Shown piece by piece: positions 26,211 to 34,725 of a DNA stretch of 64,000 bases. Each line of letters begins with the position of its first letter. The first letter of the stretch is position 1. The stretch lies in NCBI RefSeq assembly GCF_002582035.1, contig NZ_NUQE01000010.1, forward strand, positions 62,001 to 126,000, written 5' to 3'. Source of the DNA: Bacillus pseudomycoides (lineage in GTDB: Bacteria > Bacillota > Bacilli > Bacillales > Bacillaceae_G). The position numbers and the translations under genes are program-made. The notes under the pieces are model-generated. The model saw only the letters and a list, made by a program, of their open reading frames with translations, had not been told where the DNA came from and searched no databases.

Positions 26211-27473
26211 TTAGCGTATTACATACTTTTTATATTTTTCAAAATCACTCGTTTTACATTCTACGGTAATCTTCGTACCTTCATTTTCATATTCTGTTGA
26301 TAAAACATGAGCATGTTCGTTAAAATAAGAAATTAACTGTCCTTGATCGTAAGGAATTAACATTTCACATTTTGTATAATCTTGATAAATTTGCGTACGA
26401 ATCATTTGTACAAGTTCATCCATACCTACTTTTTGTTTAGCGGACAGATATACACGATTATCTTTTACCTTTGGAATTTCAATATCCATAACATCCGCTT
26501 TATTATAAGCATAAATCGTTGGGATATTTTCAACACCGATTTGTTTTAACGTTTGATTTGTAATATTGATGAGCTGCTCGTAGTTTGGATTCGCATAATC
26601 CACAACATGAATAAGTAAATCTGCCTCCGCTACTTCTTCTAACGTCGAACGGAACGCTTTCACAAGATGATGCGGCAATTTACTAACGAAACCAACTGTA
26701 TCTGTTAATAAAAATGATTTGTTATCTGGTAATTGAATATTTCGCACAGCTGTTTCGAGTGTCGCAAACAACATATCTTTTTCAAATACTTGTTTCTCTG
26801 CAGATCCGTTAAACATTTCAAGCATCGCATTCATCGTTGTTGATTTCCCAGCGTTCGTATACCCTACTAACGAAACAACTGGAACTTCATTTTTCTTACG
26901 CTGTTTACGCTGCGTTTGACGATGCAAAGTAAGTGCTTCTAATTCTTTATTTAGCGCTGCAATTTGCTCTTCAATCTTACGGCGATCAAGCTCTAATTTC
27001 TTTTCCCCGATACCTTTGTTTCTCGTACCAACACCGCCGCTTTGTCTTCCAAGCGATTCACGAAGTCCAATTAAACGAGGCATCATATATTGCAAATGCG
27101 CGACTTCAACCTGTAATTGCGCTTCTTTCGTCTTTGCACGCTGCGCAAAAATATCTAAAATTAAAATTGTACGATCAATCACTTTACAATCTATATCCGC
27201 TTCCAAATTTCGGATTTGTGAAGGAGATAACTCGTCGTTGAAAATTACCAAATTTGCATCTGCTTCTTTCACAAACGCTGACACTTCTTCAATTTTACCC
27301 GTTCCAATATAATGGGATGGATTCACACGATGTAAATTTTGTGTAACTTGCCCTATCACTTCCACATCGCACGCTTCCGCTAAATTCGCTAACTCCTCCA
27401 TTGAATATTCGAAATCACTTTGACTATTTAAATTCACTCCGACTAATATTGCTTTTTGTACTAATTCTTCCAT
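26211..27473 (-). CDS. hflX: Ribosome-associated GTPase HflX
   Basis: 420 residues. The N-terminal HflX domain (GTGKIEEV near 57-64, FNDELSPSQIRNLE near 78-91), glycine-rich linker (GRQSGGVGTRNKGIGEKKLE) and G domain are all present: G1 GYTNAGKST at 204-212, G3 LTDTVGFV, G4 NKAD and G5 LSAK. HflX binds the 50S subunit and can split stalled or hibernating ribosomes, especially under heat stress. ATG 27473 has TGGAGGAATAAAT upstream. It is preceded on the same strand by a terminator-like hairpin, a tiny hydrophobic frame and a candidate structured RNA. Confidence 0.95.
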   Translation of the reverse strand: MEELVQKAILVGVNLNSQSDFEYSMEELANLAEACDVEVIGQVTQNLHRVNPSHYIGTGKIEEVSAFVKEADANLVIFNDELSPSQIRNLEADIDCKVIDRTILILDIFAQRAKTKEAQLQVEVAHLQYMMPRLIGLRESLGRQSGGVGTRNKGIGEKKLELDRRKIEEQIAALNKELEALTLHRQTQRKQRKKNEVPVVSLVGYTNAGKSTTMNAMLEMFNGSAEKQVFEKDMLFATLETAVRNIQLPDNKSFLLTDTVGFVSKLPHHLVKAFRSTLEEVAEADLLIHVVDYANPNYEQLINITNQTLKQIGVENIPTIYAYNKADVMDIEIPKVKDNRVYLSAKQKVGMDELVQMIRTQIYQDYTKCEMLIPYDQGQLISYFNEHAHVLSTEYENEGTKITVECKTSDFEKYKKYVIR

Positions 27474-27507
27474 ATATTTATTCCTCCATTTCGATTACGC
27501 GCAAAAT

Positions 27508-27536
27508 AAAAAACACAAGCTACTGCCTGTGTTTTT
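27508..27536 (-). terminator. Terminator after the small hydrophobic frame, before hflX
   Basis: AAAAACACA and TGTGTTTTT with an 11-base loop, followed on the minus strand by TTATTTTG. It ends a short transcript 35 bases before hflX, or acts as an attenuator for it. Confidence 0.65.
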
Positions 27537-27612
27537 CATAAACGGATAAGAGCACGACAAATAAACATAAAAACATCGTTGCAACTTGTTCAATGGTCGT
27601 CAAACCCAGCAA
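27520..27612 (-). CDS. 30-residue hydrophobic peptide, possible holin-like/type I toxin
   Basis: The minus-strand frame opens with TTG at 27612 (or TTG 27603) and reads MLGLTTIEQVATMFLCLFVV then ten more residues ending YEKHRQ. One membrane helix with a short basic tail fits TxpA/BsrG-type toxins and the many annotated holin-like peptides (MTT-x-E-A-L...). AGGATTGGTG lies upstream but is close to the TTG. The stop codon lies inside the following terminator hairpin, so the transcript is compact. No complementary antitoxin RNA was identified. Existence and function are both uncertain. Confidence 0.4.
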   Translation of the reverse strand: MLGLTTIEQVATMFLCLFVVLLSVYEKHRQ

Positions 27613-27675
27613 GATACACCAATCCTAAAAAATGTTTGTATACATGCATCGTATCATTCTGTTTTTAAAGGCAAA

Positions 27676-27866
27676 ACAAAAAAGAGGGCGTATTCGTCCC
27701 CCCCTCTTTTCACATATAAGTTTAATAGGGTTCCTTTAAAGAGACAGACCAATCCCGTTCACTCTGCACACAGACAGAGCCTTTGAGCGCTATTCAATTA
27801 TCGGCACAAAGTATTGAGACGTAATCTGATTAAGATCAAAGGAGACCCCTCCGTTCATTAAAAGTT
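27676..27866 (-). ncRNA. Candidate structured RNA with own promoter and terminator, upstream of hflX
   Basis: Minus strand: -35 TTGTGC (27896-27901), 17-base spacer, extended -10 TGC-TAAAAT (27873-27878), so the RNA should start near 27866. It ends at a terminator, AAAAGAGGG (27702-27710 read on minus) with CCCTCTTTT (27680-27688). Inside, AGGGGTCTCCTTT (27838-27850) can close with AAAGGAACCCT (27728-27738). Next, CAGATTA pairs with TTGGTCTG. Two hairpins lie within: CTTTGTGC/GCGCTCAAAG and CTCTG/CAGAG. A closed multi-helix fold of ~190 nt with no supported coding frame. I do not recognise it as a known riboswitch or 6S RNA. Confidence 0.5.
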
Positions 27867-27872
27867 ACATAA

Positions 27873-27901
27873 ATTTTAGCACAGTTATATTGCTGGCACA
27901 A
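27873..27901 (-). promoter_or_regulatory. Promoter of the candidate RNA
   Basis: TTGTGC, 17-base spacer, TGC then TAAAAT: a sigma-A extended -10 promoter on the minus strand. Confidence 0.55.
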
Positions 27902-27955
27902 GAATAAACTCCATTTACTTCCACAAAGAAAATCGTTATTTTTCTATTTTATTCA

Positions 27956-28510
27956 TCATTTTTTGCGCATGCGTCTTATTATGAGTACTACGATAACCAT
28001 TACGAATAAACTTAAACCTAACATAATCGTCATACTACTTATTGTATGATCTTTCGGCATAGCATGTTCAACATTCACGTGTTTTGTTGGAACTTGCCCT
28101 TTTGCAATATGACTTAAAACAGATACATCCTCCTCCGCCCTTTGTAACTGTTTCGTACCGCTACAATCAGATGTGTATAGCTGATTTACCGTACCTCTCT
28201 TTGAAGAAAAAACAAGATAGCTTTCTCCTTCTGTAAAGGGAAACATGCACGATCCCAAATTGGTATAGATAATTATTTGAGATGTATCCGCACTCTTCCA
28301 GTTTGTTTTTACCTTAAATAATATAGCTTGTCCTTTTTCGCCATCCTCTTGAATTTCCAGTACTTTCCCTTCAAATACTGCATCGTGTTTTCTGAATGAT
28401 TCCTCTACTGTTGAACGTACACAATCACAAGCATAAACATGAGATGACAAGCACATGAGAATACTACTAAACGATATAACAAACACAAACATGCATATGA
28501 TTCTGCTCAA
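27956..28510 (-). CDS. Secreted/anchored NTR (TIMP-like) domain protein
   Basis: 184 residues from TTG 28510 (GAGAGGGGA upstream). Signal peptide to about residue 27 (ends SSHVYA-CDC). The mature protein begins CDCVRSTVEESFRKHDAVFE, the netrin/TIMP-like pattern CxCxxxSxEExFxxADxVFxGxV, with further Cys in GSCMFPFTEG and TSDCSG that would form disulfides. A hydrophilic spacer precedes a C-terminal TM (157-179) and RRMRKK, which would leave the domain outside, tied to the membrane. Bacterial NTR-like proteins are common in Bacillus; their role is unknown. Single gene. Confidence 0.75.
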   Translation of the reverse strand: MSRIICMFVFVISFSSILMCLSSHVYACDCVRSTVEESFRKHDAVFEGKVLEIQEDGEKGQAILFKVKTNWKSADTSQIIIYTNLGSCMFPFTEGESYLVFSSKRGTVNQLYTSDCSGTKQLQRAEEDVSVLSHIAKGQVPTKHVNVEHAMPKDHTISSMTIMLGLSLFVMVIVVLIIRRMRKK

Positions 28511-28771
28511 TCACACCGTATCCCCTCTCAATTCTCCTACTGCTATGAGTAAAGATATAATCGGAGTACTTTTACAAAATACATCAAATTCCTCTTTTCT
28601 AGCGAAAAAATATAATCTAAATGGAGACGATATAAGGATATACAGTGCTCTAGGCCATGGATTAGGGGCCTGGAAAAAGCTTTATAATCGGAGTTACCTA
28701 TAAATAAAGATAATTGTATAATAGATAAATAGGATTCATTCCATACAAATTTAACGACTTATATCTTGCAC

Positions 28772-29560
28772 TTATTCGGTTTCCTCTTGCTTTTCTTCTT
28801 TCATTTCATGATAGTATGCCGGCAATTCTATGCCATGTTCTAAGAAATAGTCCTCAATTAATGAAATTATCACTTTCAATGTTTTCACACGCGCATACAA
28901 TTTGTCATTGCCCGGTATAATATTCCATCTTGCATTGGGTCTATCTGTTTTTTCAAACATATCTTCCATGGCCTCGACATATTCATCCCACTTTTCACGA
29001 TTACGCCAATCTTCATCTGTAATTTTCCATTTTTTAAGAGGATTTTGCTCTCGTTCTTTAAATCGTGCTAACTGTTCATCTTTGCTAATATGATAGAAAA
29101 ATTTCGCTACTATGTAATGATCATCTGTTAATAGTTTTTCAAAATCATTGATTTCATCGTATGCTCTGGTCCACTCTTCCTTTGTAGCGAAACCCTCTAC
29201 ACGTTCAACCAATACACGGCCGTACCAAGAGCGATCGAAAATAGTGATTTGACCATATTGCGGGATTTTCCGCCAGAATCGTTGCAGATAATGATAACGT
29301 TTTTCATGAGGAGCAGGCGCACCAATTGGATTTACTTGCAGTCCACGCGGATCAAGGTGCTCGGTAATTCGTTTAATTGCTCCCCCCTTACCAGCAGCAT
29401 CCCATCCTTCCATGGCCAAAATAACGGCTATTTTTTCTTCTCGTAAAATCTGCTGCAACGCTAGTAAACGCATTTGATACTTTTCCAGCTTCTTATTATA
29501 TTTTTGTTTCGATTCAATTTTTTTGGTTAAATCTACTCTTGCAAGATGATCTTTTTTCAT
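28772..29560 (-). CDS. ppk2: Polyphosphate kinase 2 family (PPK2) phosphotransferase
   Basis: 262 residues, one PPK2 domain. Walker A EGWDAAGKGGA at 51-61; DPRGLQVNPIGAPAPHEKRY; Walker B/lid FDRSWYGRVLVERVEGF at 108-124; KFFYHISKDEQLARFKERE near 150-175. Single-domain PPK2 enzymes move phosphate from polyphosphate to nucleoside mono- or diphosphates, making ADP/ATP or GDP/GTP. The subclass cannot be fixed by eye. GGGGGATT precedes ATG 29560. Monocistronic and cytosolic. Confidence 0.92.
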   Translation of the reverse strand: MKKDHLARVDLTKKIESKQKYNKKLEKYQMRLLALQQILREEKIAVILAMEGWDAAGKGGAIKRITEHLDPRGLQVNPIGAPAPHEKRYHYLQRFWRKIPQYGQITIFDRSWYGRVLVERVEGFATKEEWTRAYDEINDFEKLLTDDHYIVAKFFYHISKDEQLARFKEREQNPLKKWKITDEDWRNREKWDEYVEAMEDMFEKTDRPNARWNIIPGNDKLYARVKTLKVIISLIEDYFLEHGIELPAYYHEMKEEKQEETE

Positions 29561-30022
29561 AATAGAATCCCCCTTTTCAAACGATCAACATTATTTTAAC
29601 ATAATTTTCAGTATTTTGCGTATACCTATCTCTTTAAAGAATAACAACACGTATCACAAGCTATACCATTTACTGTAGATAATATATCTTTGATACTTTG
29701 CTTATTTATAATACAATGCAAACATTAACTTGCATTACCGAGTGAATGAAACAAAATGATAGAAAAAGAGTTTTGTTGAACTTAATTTCTAATTACTATA
29801 TATAATCCATTCATCAGCTTCCCAATACAAAGAAAAGTAACTTCCCCCCTTCCCTTCTATCTCGTCTATATCCATTCTTTTTATGTAGTAAAAAGGGTAT
29901 TCTGTCACCGTTTTGTCAATTTATTATTAAAGGATAAAGAATTCATTATAAAAATATCTATTCACCCGCTACCAATTGTGATATTCTGTTCATTGGAAAA
30001 TTTATATATTGGTGGTGCATCG
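29561..30022. other. Long leader region between ppk2 and kimA
   Basis: 462 bases between divergent genes. I looked for the c-di-AMP (ydaO-type) riboswitch that controls kimA in B. subtilis and found no matching conserved blocks. The sequence is AT-rich with no obvious strong hairpin next to a T run. Confidence 0.4.
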
Positions 30023-31846
30023 ATGTTTTCATCATTCAAAAGGTTTTTAATTGGTAGACCTCTTAAATCAAACGCCCTAGGTGAACAAAAATTAAGTAAA
30101 CTAAAAGCATTAGCTATTCTTTCATCTGATGCTCTTTCTTCTGTTGCGTATGGAACGGAACAAATTTTACTTGTTCTTACAACACTTGGATCAGTTGCTT
30201 TTTGGTATTCGATTCCAATTGCAATCGGGGTTCTTATTCTATTAACAGCACTGATTTTATCATACCGACAAATTATTAATGCTTATCCACACGGTGGAGG
30301 GGCTTACATTGTTTCTAAAACAAATTTAGGTATAAATGCTGGGCTCATAGCTGGTGGATCCCTATTGGTAGATTATATCCTTACCGTAGCAGTAAGTGTA
30401 TCAGCTGGTACAGATGCCATTACATCTGCATTTCCAGCTTTACATCAGTATACCGTTCCTATTGCTATAATACTTGTTATTTTCATTACAATTCTCAACC
30501 TTAGGGGAGTAACAGAATCTGCTTCTGTTCTAGCTTATCCTGTTTATCTCTTCGTATTAGCACTCATTTTATTAATTACTGTTGGAGTGTTTAAAATTGT
30601 AACTGGACAAGCGCCGGCAACTTTACATACACCTATTGGTACTGCAGTACCGGGAGTTACATTATTCTTTTTATTAAAAGCATTCTCATCTGGATGTTCT
30701 GCATTAACAGGGGTAGAAGCTATTTCAAATGCTATTCCTAATTTTAAAGAACCTGCCGCTAAAAATGCAGCTAAAACATTAGTTATGATGGGGGCTATTC
30801 TTGCAGTCTTATTTACCGGAATCACTGTTTTGGCATATTGGTACGGTATTGCTCCGAAACCTAATGAGACTGTTGTATCTCAAATTGCTTCGGATATATT
30901 CGGAAGAAATTATGTTTACTACTTTATTCAAGGAACAACTGCAATTATTTTAGTATTAGCCGCTAATACGGGATTTTCTGCCTTCCCATTATTAGCTTAC
31001 AACCTAGCATCAGACAAATACATGCCCCGCATGTTTTTAATGCGCGGTGATCGCTTAGGATATTCAAATGGAATTATGACACTAGGAATCGCTTCTATTA
31101 TTTTAATTATTGCGTTCCAAGGAAAAACAGAGCAACTAATCCCGCTATACGCAGTTGGTGTATTCCTTCCTTTCACCTTGTCGCAAACTGGAATGATTGT
31201 AAAGTGGTTACGCGAAAAACCAAAAGGATGGTTACCTAGATTACTCACAAATTTAGTAGGCGCACTGATTTCATTATCTGTATTACTTATTTTCTTTATC
31301 ACAAAGTTTACACACGTATGGTCCGTTCTTATATTCCTGCCAATTATTGTGTATATCTTTCATCATATTCATAAACATTACGATGCCGTAGGAGAACAAC
31401 TACGTATAAATCCTAATGAAATCCCTCACAAAATTGAAGGGAACATTGTCATCGTACCTGTTGCAGGAATTACAAAAGTAGTCGAACAATCCATTAATTA
31501 TGCTGAGGCTATTGGCGATACTGTCATCGCTGTATACGTTGCCTTTGATAAAGAAAGTGAAATAAAGATGCAACAAAAATGGAACGAATGGAAGCCAAAT
31601 GTCCGTCTTGTTACAGTAGTTTCTTCTTACAGAAGCTTAATGAGACCTATTACAAAATTAGTATCTACAATCCAAGATAAAGCACATGAAAACCATCACT
31701 CGGTTACTGTACTTATTCCACAGTTTATAACAAAAAAGAATTGGCATAACTTCTTACATAACCAATCGAGTGTATTATTGAGAATATATCTTTTATATAA
31801 AAAGAATGTTATTGTTTCAACTGTTCCGTATCGATTTAAGAAATAA
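30023..31846 (+). CDS. kimA: Potassium importer KimA (YdaO family)
   Basis: 607 residues from ATG 30023, chosen because GGTGGTG lies 5 bases upstream and this gives the length of B. subtilis KimA; a 15-codon extension has no site. APC-superfamily fold with 12 TMs: LSKLKALAILSSDALSSVAY GTEQIL, YPHGGGAYIVSKTNLG and LIAGGSLLVDYILTVAVSVS are near-diagnostic. The cytosolic C-terminal part (~460-607) is the domain bound by c-di-AMP in KimA. It imports K+ by proton symport. Monocistronic with a strong terminator. Confidence 0.93.
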   Translation: MFSSFKRFLIGRPLKSNALGEQKLSKLKALAILSSDALSSVAYGTEQILLVLTTLGSVAFWYSIPIAIGVLILLTALILSYRQIINAYPHGGGAYIVSKTNLGINAGLIAGGSLLVDYILTVAVSVSAGTDAITSAFPALHQYTVPIAIILVIFITILNLRGVTESASVLAYPVYLFVLALILLITVGVFKIVTGQAPATLHTPIGTAVPGVTLFFLLKAFSSGCSALTGVEAISNAIPNFKEPAAKNAAKTLVMMGAILAVLFTGITVLAYWYGIAPKPNETVVSQIASDIFGRNYVYYFIQGTTAIILVLAANTGFSAFPLLAYNLASDKYMPRMFLMRGDRLGYSNGIMTLGIASIILIIAFQGKTEQLIPLYAVGVFLPFTLSQTGMIVKWLREKPKGWLPRLLTNLVGALISLSVLLIFFITKFTHVWSVLIFLPIIVYIFHHIHKHYDAVGEQLRINPNEIPHKIEGNIVIVPVAGITKVVEQSINYAEAIGDTVIAVYVAFDKESEIKMQQKWNEWKPNVRLVTVVSSYRSLMRPITKLVSTIQDKAHENHHSVTVLIPQFITKKNWHNFLHNQSSVLLRIYLLYKKNVIVSTVPYRFKK

Positions 31847-31883
31847 CTAGTAAAATATTAAATTTTTATATCCTTTTACAAGA

Positions 31884-31920
31884 ACAAGCCCCCTAACTAT
31901 AAATGAGTTAGGGGGCTTGT
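31884..31920 (+). terminator. Terminator of kimA
   Basis: ACAAGCCCCCTAACT and AGTTAGGGGGCTTGT, perfect 15-bp stem, then TTTTATT. Confidence 0.92.
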
Positions 31921-32029
31921 TTTTATTAGGTAGTTTTTAATACTTCTCCCCGCAATTTATATTTTGTATGCGGAGAAATTTTTGGGCATGCATCTCTTAG
32001 TTTTCACATCACATTATTAACATCATTAC

Positions 32030-32067
32030 GGACTACTCTCTTTTCACATAATCAGTGTTATCGGAAG
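32030..32067 (+). repeat. Dispersed repeat, copy 1 (GACTACTCTC ... TATCGGAAG)
   Basis: GACTACTCTCTTTTCACATA ATCAGTGTTATCGGAAG matches 33987-34024 at ~33 of 37 positions in the same orientation. The pair flanks the secreted-protein and GpsA genes. Confidence 0.55.
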
Positions 32068-32143
32068 TGAAAAATGATATTGAGATTAAAGGGCATGATA
32101 AACAATACAGTATATTGCAAGTATTTTTAAGGAGAACCCATTA

Positions 32144-32686
32144 ATGAGTAAAAGACATAAAATATTGATATCTATACTTTTCGCTTTAATTATCAGTGTT
32201 ATTAATACTCCTGCTAAAGCTCAAGAACAGCAGTCTTTTGAAAAGTTTTGGTATAAGATTGGTTATAAATCTGTCGGAGAAGCAATAACTGAATGCGAAA
32301 AATTATTTCAACGAGGCATTACATTGCCGACAAGACTACCATCAGTAGAATTTACTCATCAATTTGGACGTTGTAATAACAGTGAATATGATGTAAATGA
32401 CAGTTTTGAAATTGAGTATATAAATGAGCATACGGGTACGAAACATTATATGATAAGAGTCCGCCCTTTAAAGTATAAAATTCCAATTAAACAAGAACTG
32501 ACTAAGGGTGTATATACACTGAAGGATAAATCGAAAGCAATATTATTTCGTATAAGGGAAAGTTCAAGTCTTGATACTCTTACATTTGAAAGGAATGGTT
32601 GGCAATATATGCTGATTATTGATAGTAGAGGATTAGATAAAGCTTCATCAAAAGTCTTAGTCCAAATTGCAAATACTATTGAGTGA
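32144..32686 (+). CDS. Secreted protein of unknown function
   Basis: 180 residues. Signal peptide with TM-like core at 8-24 and likely cleavage after TPAKA. The mature part has two Cys (ITECEK, FGRCNN) that could pair. Its second half (VYTLKDKSKAILFRIRESSS ... GWQYMLIIDSRGLDKASSKV LVQIANTIE) resembles the end of DUF4367-like domains, which are often found in secreted or anti-sigma-linked proteins. AAGGAGAACC precedes ATG 32144. Single gene between repeat copies, with its own terminator. Confidence 0.65.
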   Translation: MSKRHKILISILFALIISVINTPAKAQEQQSFEKFWYKIGYKSVGEAITECEKLFQRGITLPTRLPSVEFTHQFGRCNNSEYDVNDSFEIEYINEHTGTKHYMIRVRPLKYKIPIKQELTKGVYTLKDKSKAILFRIRESSSLDTLTFERNGWQYMLIIDSRGLDKASSKVLVQIANTIE

Positions 32687-32692
32687 TGAATA

Positions 32693-32724
32693 AAACAAAG
32701 AGGTCTATTAAGACCTCTTTGTTT
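32693..32724. terminator. Terminator after the secreted-protein gene
   Basis: AAACAAAGAGGTCT and AGACCTCTTTGTTT, perfect 14-bp stem. Confidence 0.88.
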
Positions 32725-32733
32725 GTTTAATTA

Positions 32734-32757
32734 ACGTAAGTCCCGTTATTGGAAGTT
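32734..32757 (+). repeat. Convergent-gap motif, copy 1
   Basis: ACGTAAGTCCCGTTATTGGA AGTT. Similar motifs occur at 43834 and 45414, each in a gap between convergent genes just after a plus-strand terminator. Confidence 0.45.
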
Positions 32758-32783
32758 AATGAATATATTTTCAAGTGATTTAT

Positions 32784-33743
32784 TCAATAAAATTCATCCT
32801 TAAGTGGTCTCATAAATAAGTCATTTAATGTATCTAAAGGATCCATTTTATAAATAATAATATCATTTAGTGACTCAATAATTGGGAGCTCTATTTCTGG
32901 GATATTCATGTTGTTTAGGGATTGCAAAGTTGAAAGGCCTTCAGCAAGATAATCAAACTGTTTATTTGTTACAAAAGATTCTCCGAAAGTCCTATTATGA
33001 CTGTGTCTTGAGAATATTGTCGCTTCATAATCCCCTAAGTGAGCCAATCCGTATGCACTTAGCTCATTACCTCCAAGATGTTTTATTAGTCTTGAAGCTT
33101 CAAAGGGACCGCGTGCTATTAGTGGTCCTTTTAGACTTGTCAGGCTTAAACCATCAAGCATTCCAGCTGCGATACCAAACACATTTTTCAATGCAGCTCC
33201 AATCTCGGTACCAATTAAATCTGGATTTGAGTAAAATCTAATGAGTTTACTTGAAAAAGCACTTATAACAAGCTCAGTAATATCTGGTGAATCTGATGAT
33301 ACTACCATACAATTTGGAACTCCATTTATAAAGTCTTGTACATGTCCAGGTCCAACCCAAGCAGCAACTTTTATATTTATACCTAATTCTTCTTTAGCTA
33401 TCTGAGTAAGTCTTTTACCTGTATCGATTTCAAGCCCCTTCATGTTTAGTGTGAAAATCTTATCGTAAAAATTTGTTTTGGATACTTCTTTTAACAAGTT
33501 CCTTAGATATTGAGAATTAATTGATATAATGACAATATCTGCATGGGATATTGCTTCGTTAAGAGAAGTTGTAAATGTAATTTCTGGTTGTAAAGTTAGA
33601 TATTGATTCTTTCTGGTTTCCATTAAATTATGGAAATTTCTCGAATTTTCTCTTCCCCATATCAAAACCTCATGGCCTATTTTTGAAGAGTACCATGCTA
33701 AAAAACTACCCCATCTACCGTTTCCTAAAACACTAATTTTCAT
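32784..33743 (-). CDS. NAD-dependent glycerol-3-phosphate dehydrogenase paralogue
   Basis: 319 residues, Rossmann start MKISVLGNGRWGSFLAWYSS with GxGxxG, then NSQYLRNLL, NMKGLEID, WVGPGHVQDFINGVPN, EIGAALKNVFGIAAGMLDGL (catalytic Lys) and HLGDYEATIFSRHSHNRTFG. These are GpsA signatures, although GxGxWG and the middle region are divergent. GpsA makes sn-glycerol-3-phosphate for phospholipids. The housekeeping gpsA normally sits next to der/engA, which is not here, so this is probably an accessory paralogue of uncertain substrate. AAGGAGTCTAT precedes ATG 33743. Confidence 0.82.
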   Translation of the reverse strand: MKISVLGNGRWGSFLAWYSSKIGHEVLIWGRENSRNFHNLMETRKNQYLTLQPEITFTTSLNEAISHADIVIISINSQYLRNLLKEVSKTNFYDKIFTLNMKGLEIDTGKRLTQIAKEELGINIKVAAWVGPGHVQDFINGVPNCMVVSSDSPDITELVISAFSSKLIRFYSNPDLIGTEIGAALKNVFGIAAGMLDGLSLTSLKGPLIARGPFEASRLIKHLGGNELSAYGLAHLGDYEATIFSRHSHNRTFGESFVTNKQFDYLAEGLSTLQSLNNMNIPEIELPIIESLNDIIIYKMDPLDTLNDLFMRPLKDEFY

Positions 33744-33893
33744 ATAGACTCCTTAGAAAATAATTATATAATCCCTTATTACTTTCGTACTCAGGAAGGG
33801 AAATTCCTTTTGTATACTTTATTCATGTTAAGTTAACATAACGTATCATTATCAGCAGTAACCAAATCCTATAAAGCCATTTATACCAAGATT

Positions 33894-33995
33894 TCACCAG
33901 TTTTCCGTTCCCTCCGCTGTATGTAGGATTTCATACATTACTGTCACAACAGCATTTGGCAGTTCAAACCGTTCTCGTAGCCTGCATGACTACTC
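33894..33995 (-). pseudogene. Short coding-like remnant
   Basis: Minus-strand codons before TGA read LRERFELPNAVVTVMYEILH TAEGTENW. The LPNAVVTVMYEIL stretch recalls DnaD/DnaB-type replication proteins, but ~32 codons are too few to be sure. No start or ribosome site. It overlaps repeat copy 2. Confidence 0.25.
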
Positions 33996-34024
33996 TCCTT
34001 TTACATAATTAGTGCTATCGGAAG
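33987..34024 (+). repeat. Dispersed repeat, copy 2
   Basis: GACTACTCTCCTTTTACATA ATTAGTGCTATCGGAAG, same orientation as 32030-32067. Confidence 0.55.
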
Positions 34025-34130
34025 CAGCTATTCATCCTCCCGTATTTTGGTGCTAATTCCTCAGTACATATTACCTTTTATTTAAGAAAATGATAAATAA
34101 GATAAAATCCTGTACTTTGGAGGTTGGAAT

Positions 34131-34604
34131 ATGCGAAAGATAACAGTTGTTCTTTTTTGTATGGTGTGTTTTATATTCAGTAGCAATATATTAGCGAAAG
34201 CTTCCTCGTTTAGTGATCTGCCTTTATCAAAGTCCTCTGAACGATGGCATTTGAAAATTGATAAAGCTGACGATGACCCAAGGCTTTCAAAACCAAAGCC
34301 AGGCGTAGTTAATACATATAGTTTAGATGTGAAGAACCTAGGAAAAGATGTTTATAATTTAGATGTAGATATATACAGTAACTTTAATGATTCCAAAACT
34401 TTGCGGGCAAACATGGACGCACCAGAAACTGAGAGAACAGTTTCCACTAATGAGTGCCATTTTTCTAACTTTCCTGTGTCAGTATAAGCAACGGGTATTA
34501 CCGTTATCATTACATGGCAAGACGATCTACCTAAGACATTCCCGAATGGTGAAACGATAAAAGCGAGAAAGTATAAAGAAATATTTGTGTTCGATCAAAA
34601 ATGA
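34131..34604 (+). pseudogene. Secreted protein gene interrupted by an in-frame stop
   Basis: ATG 34131 follows TGGAGGTTGGAAT. Signal peptide to about residue 24 (ends NILAKA), then a mature part with DPRLSKPKPGVVNTYSLDVK and NLGKDVYNLDVDIYSNF. A TAA at 34485-34487 stops it after 118 codons. The same frame then continues GITVIITWQDDLPKTFPNGE TIKARKYKEIFVFDQK to TGA 34602-34604, right before a perfect terminator. The stretch just before the TAA (ECHFSNFPVSV) looks out of register, so two compensating frameshifts may underlie the stop. Function unknown. Confidence 0.7.
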
Positions 34605-34646
34605 ATGATAAAAAGCTCTCCTTAAAACTAGAGAGCTTTTTATCAT
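34605..34646. terminator. Terminator between the broken gene and the DUF3888 gene
   Basis: ATGATAAAAAGCTCTC and GAGAGCTTTTTATCAT, perfect 16-bp stem with a 10-base loop; works both ways for convergent genes. Confidence 0.9.
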
Positions 34647-34725
34647 TTATTTAGTTATGAATATCATATATATGAGGTGGGCATAACGCGCACTATTGGA
34701 AATGAGCAAACAAATCATTTCATTG

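Noticed and set aside
27586-27786. Plus-strand frame opposite the candidate RNA
   Set aside because: No ribosome site; it reads through the RNA terminator and is antisense to the hydrophobic peptide.
27676-27866. 6S RNA or T-box identity for the RNA upstream of hflX
   Set aside because: No T-box AAAGGGTGGAACCGCG-like block, and the fold is branched rather than the single 6S rod with a central bubble; identity not claimed.
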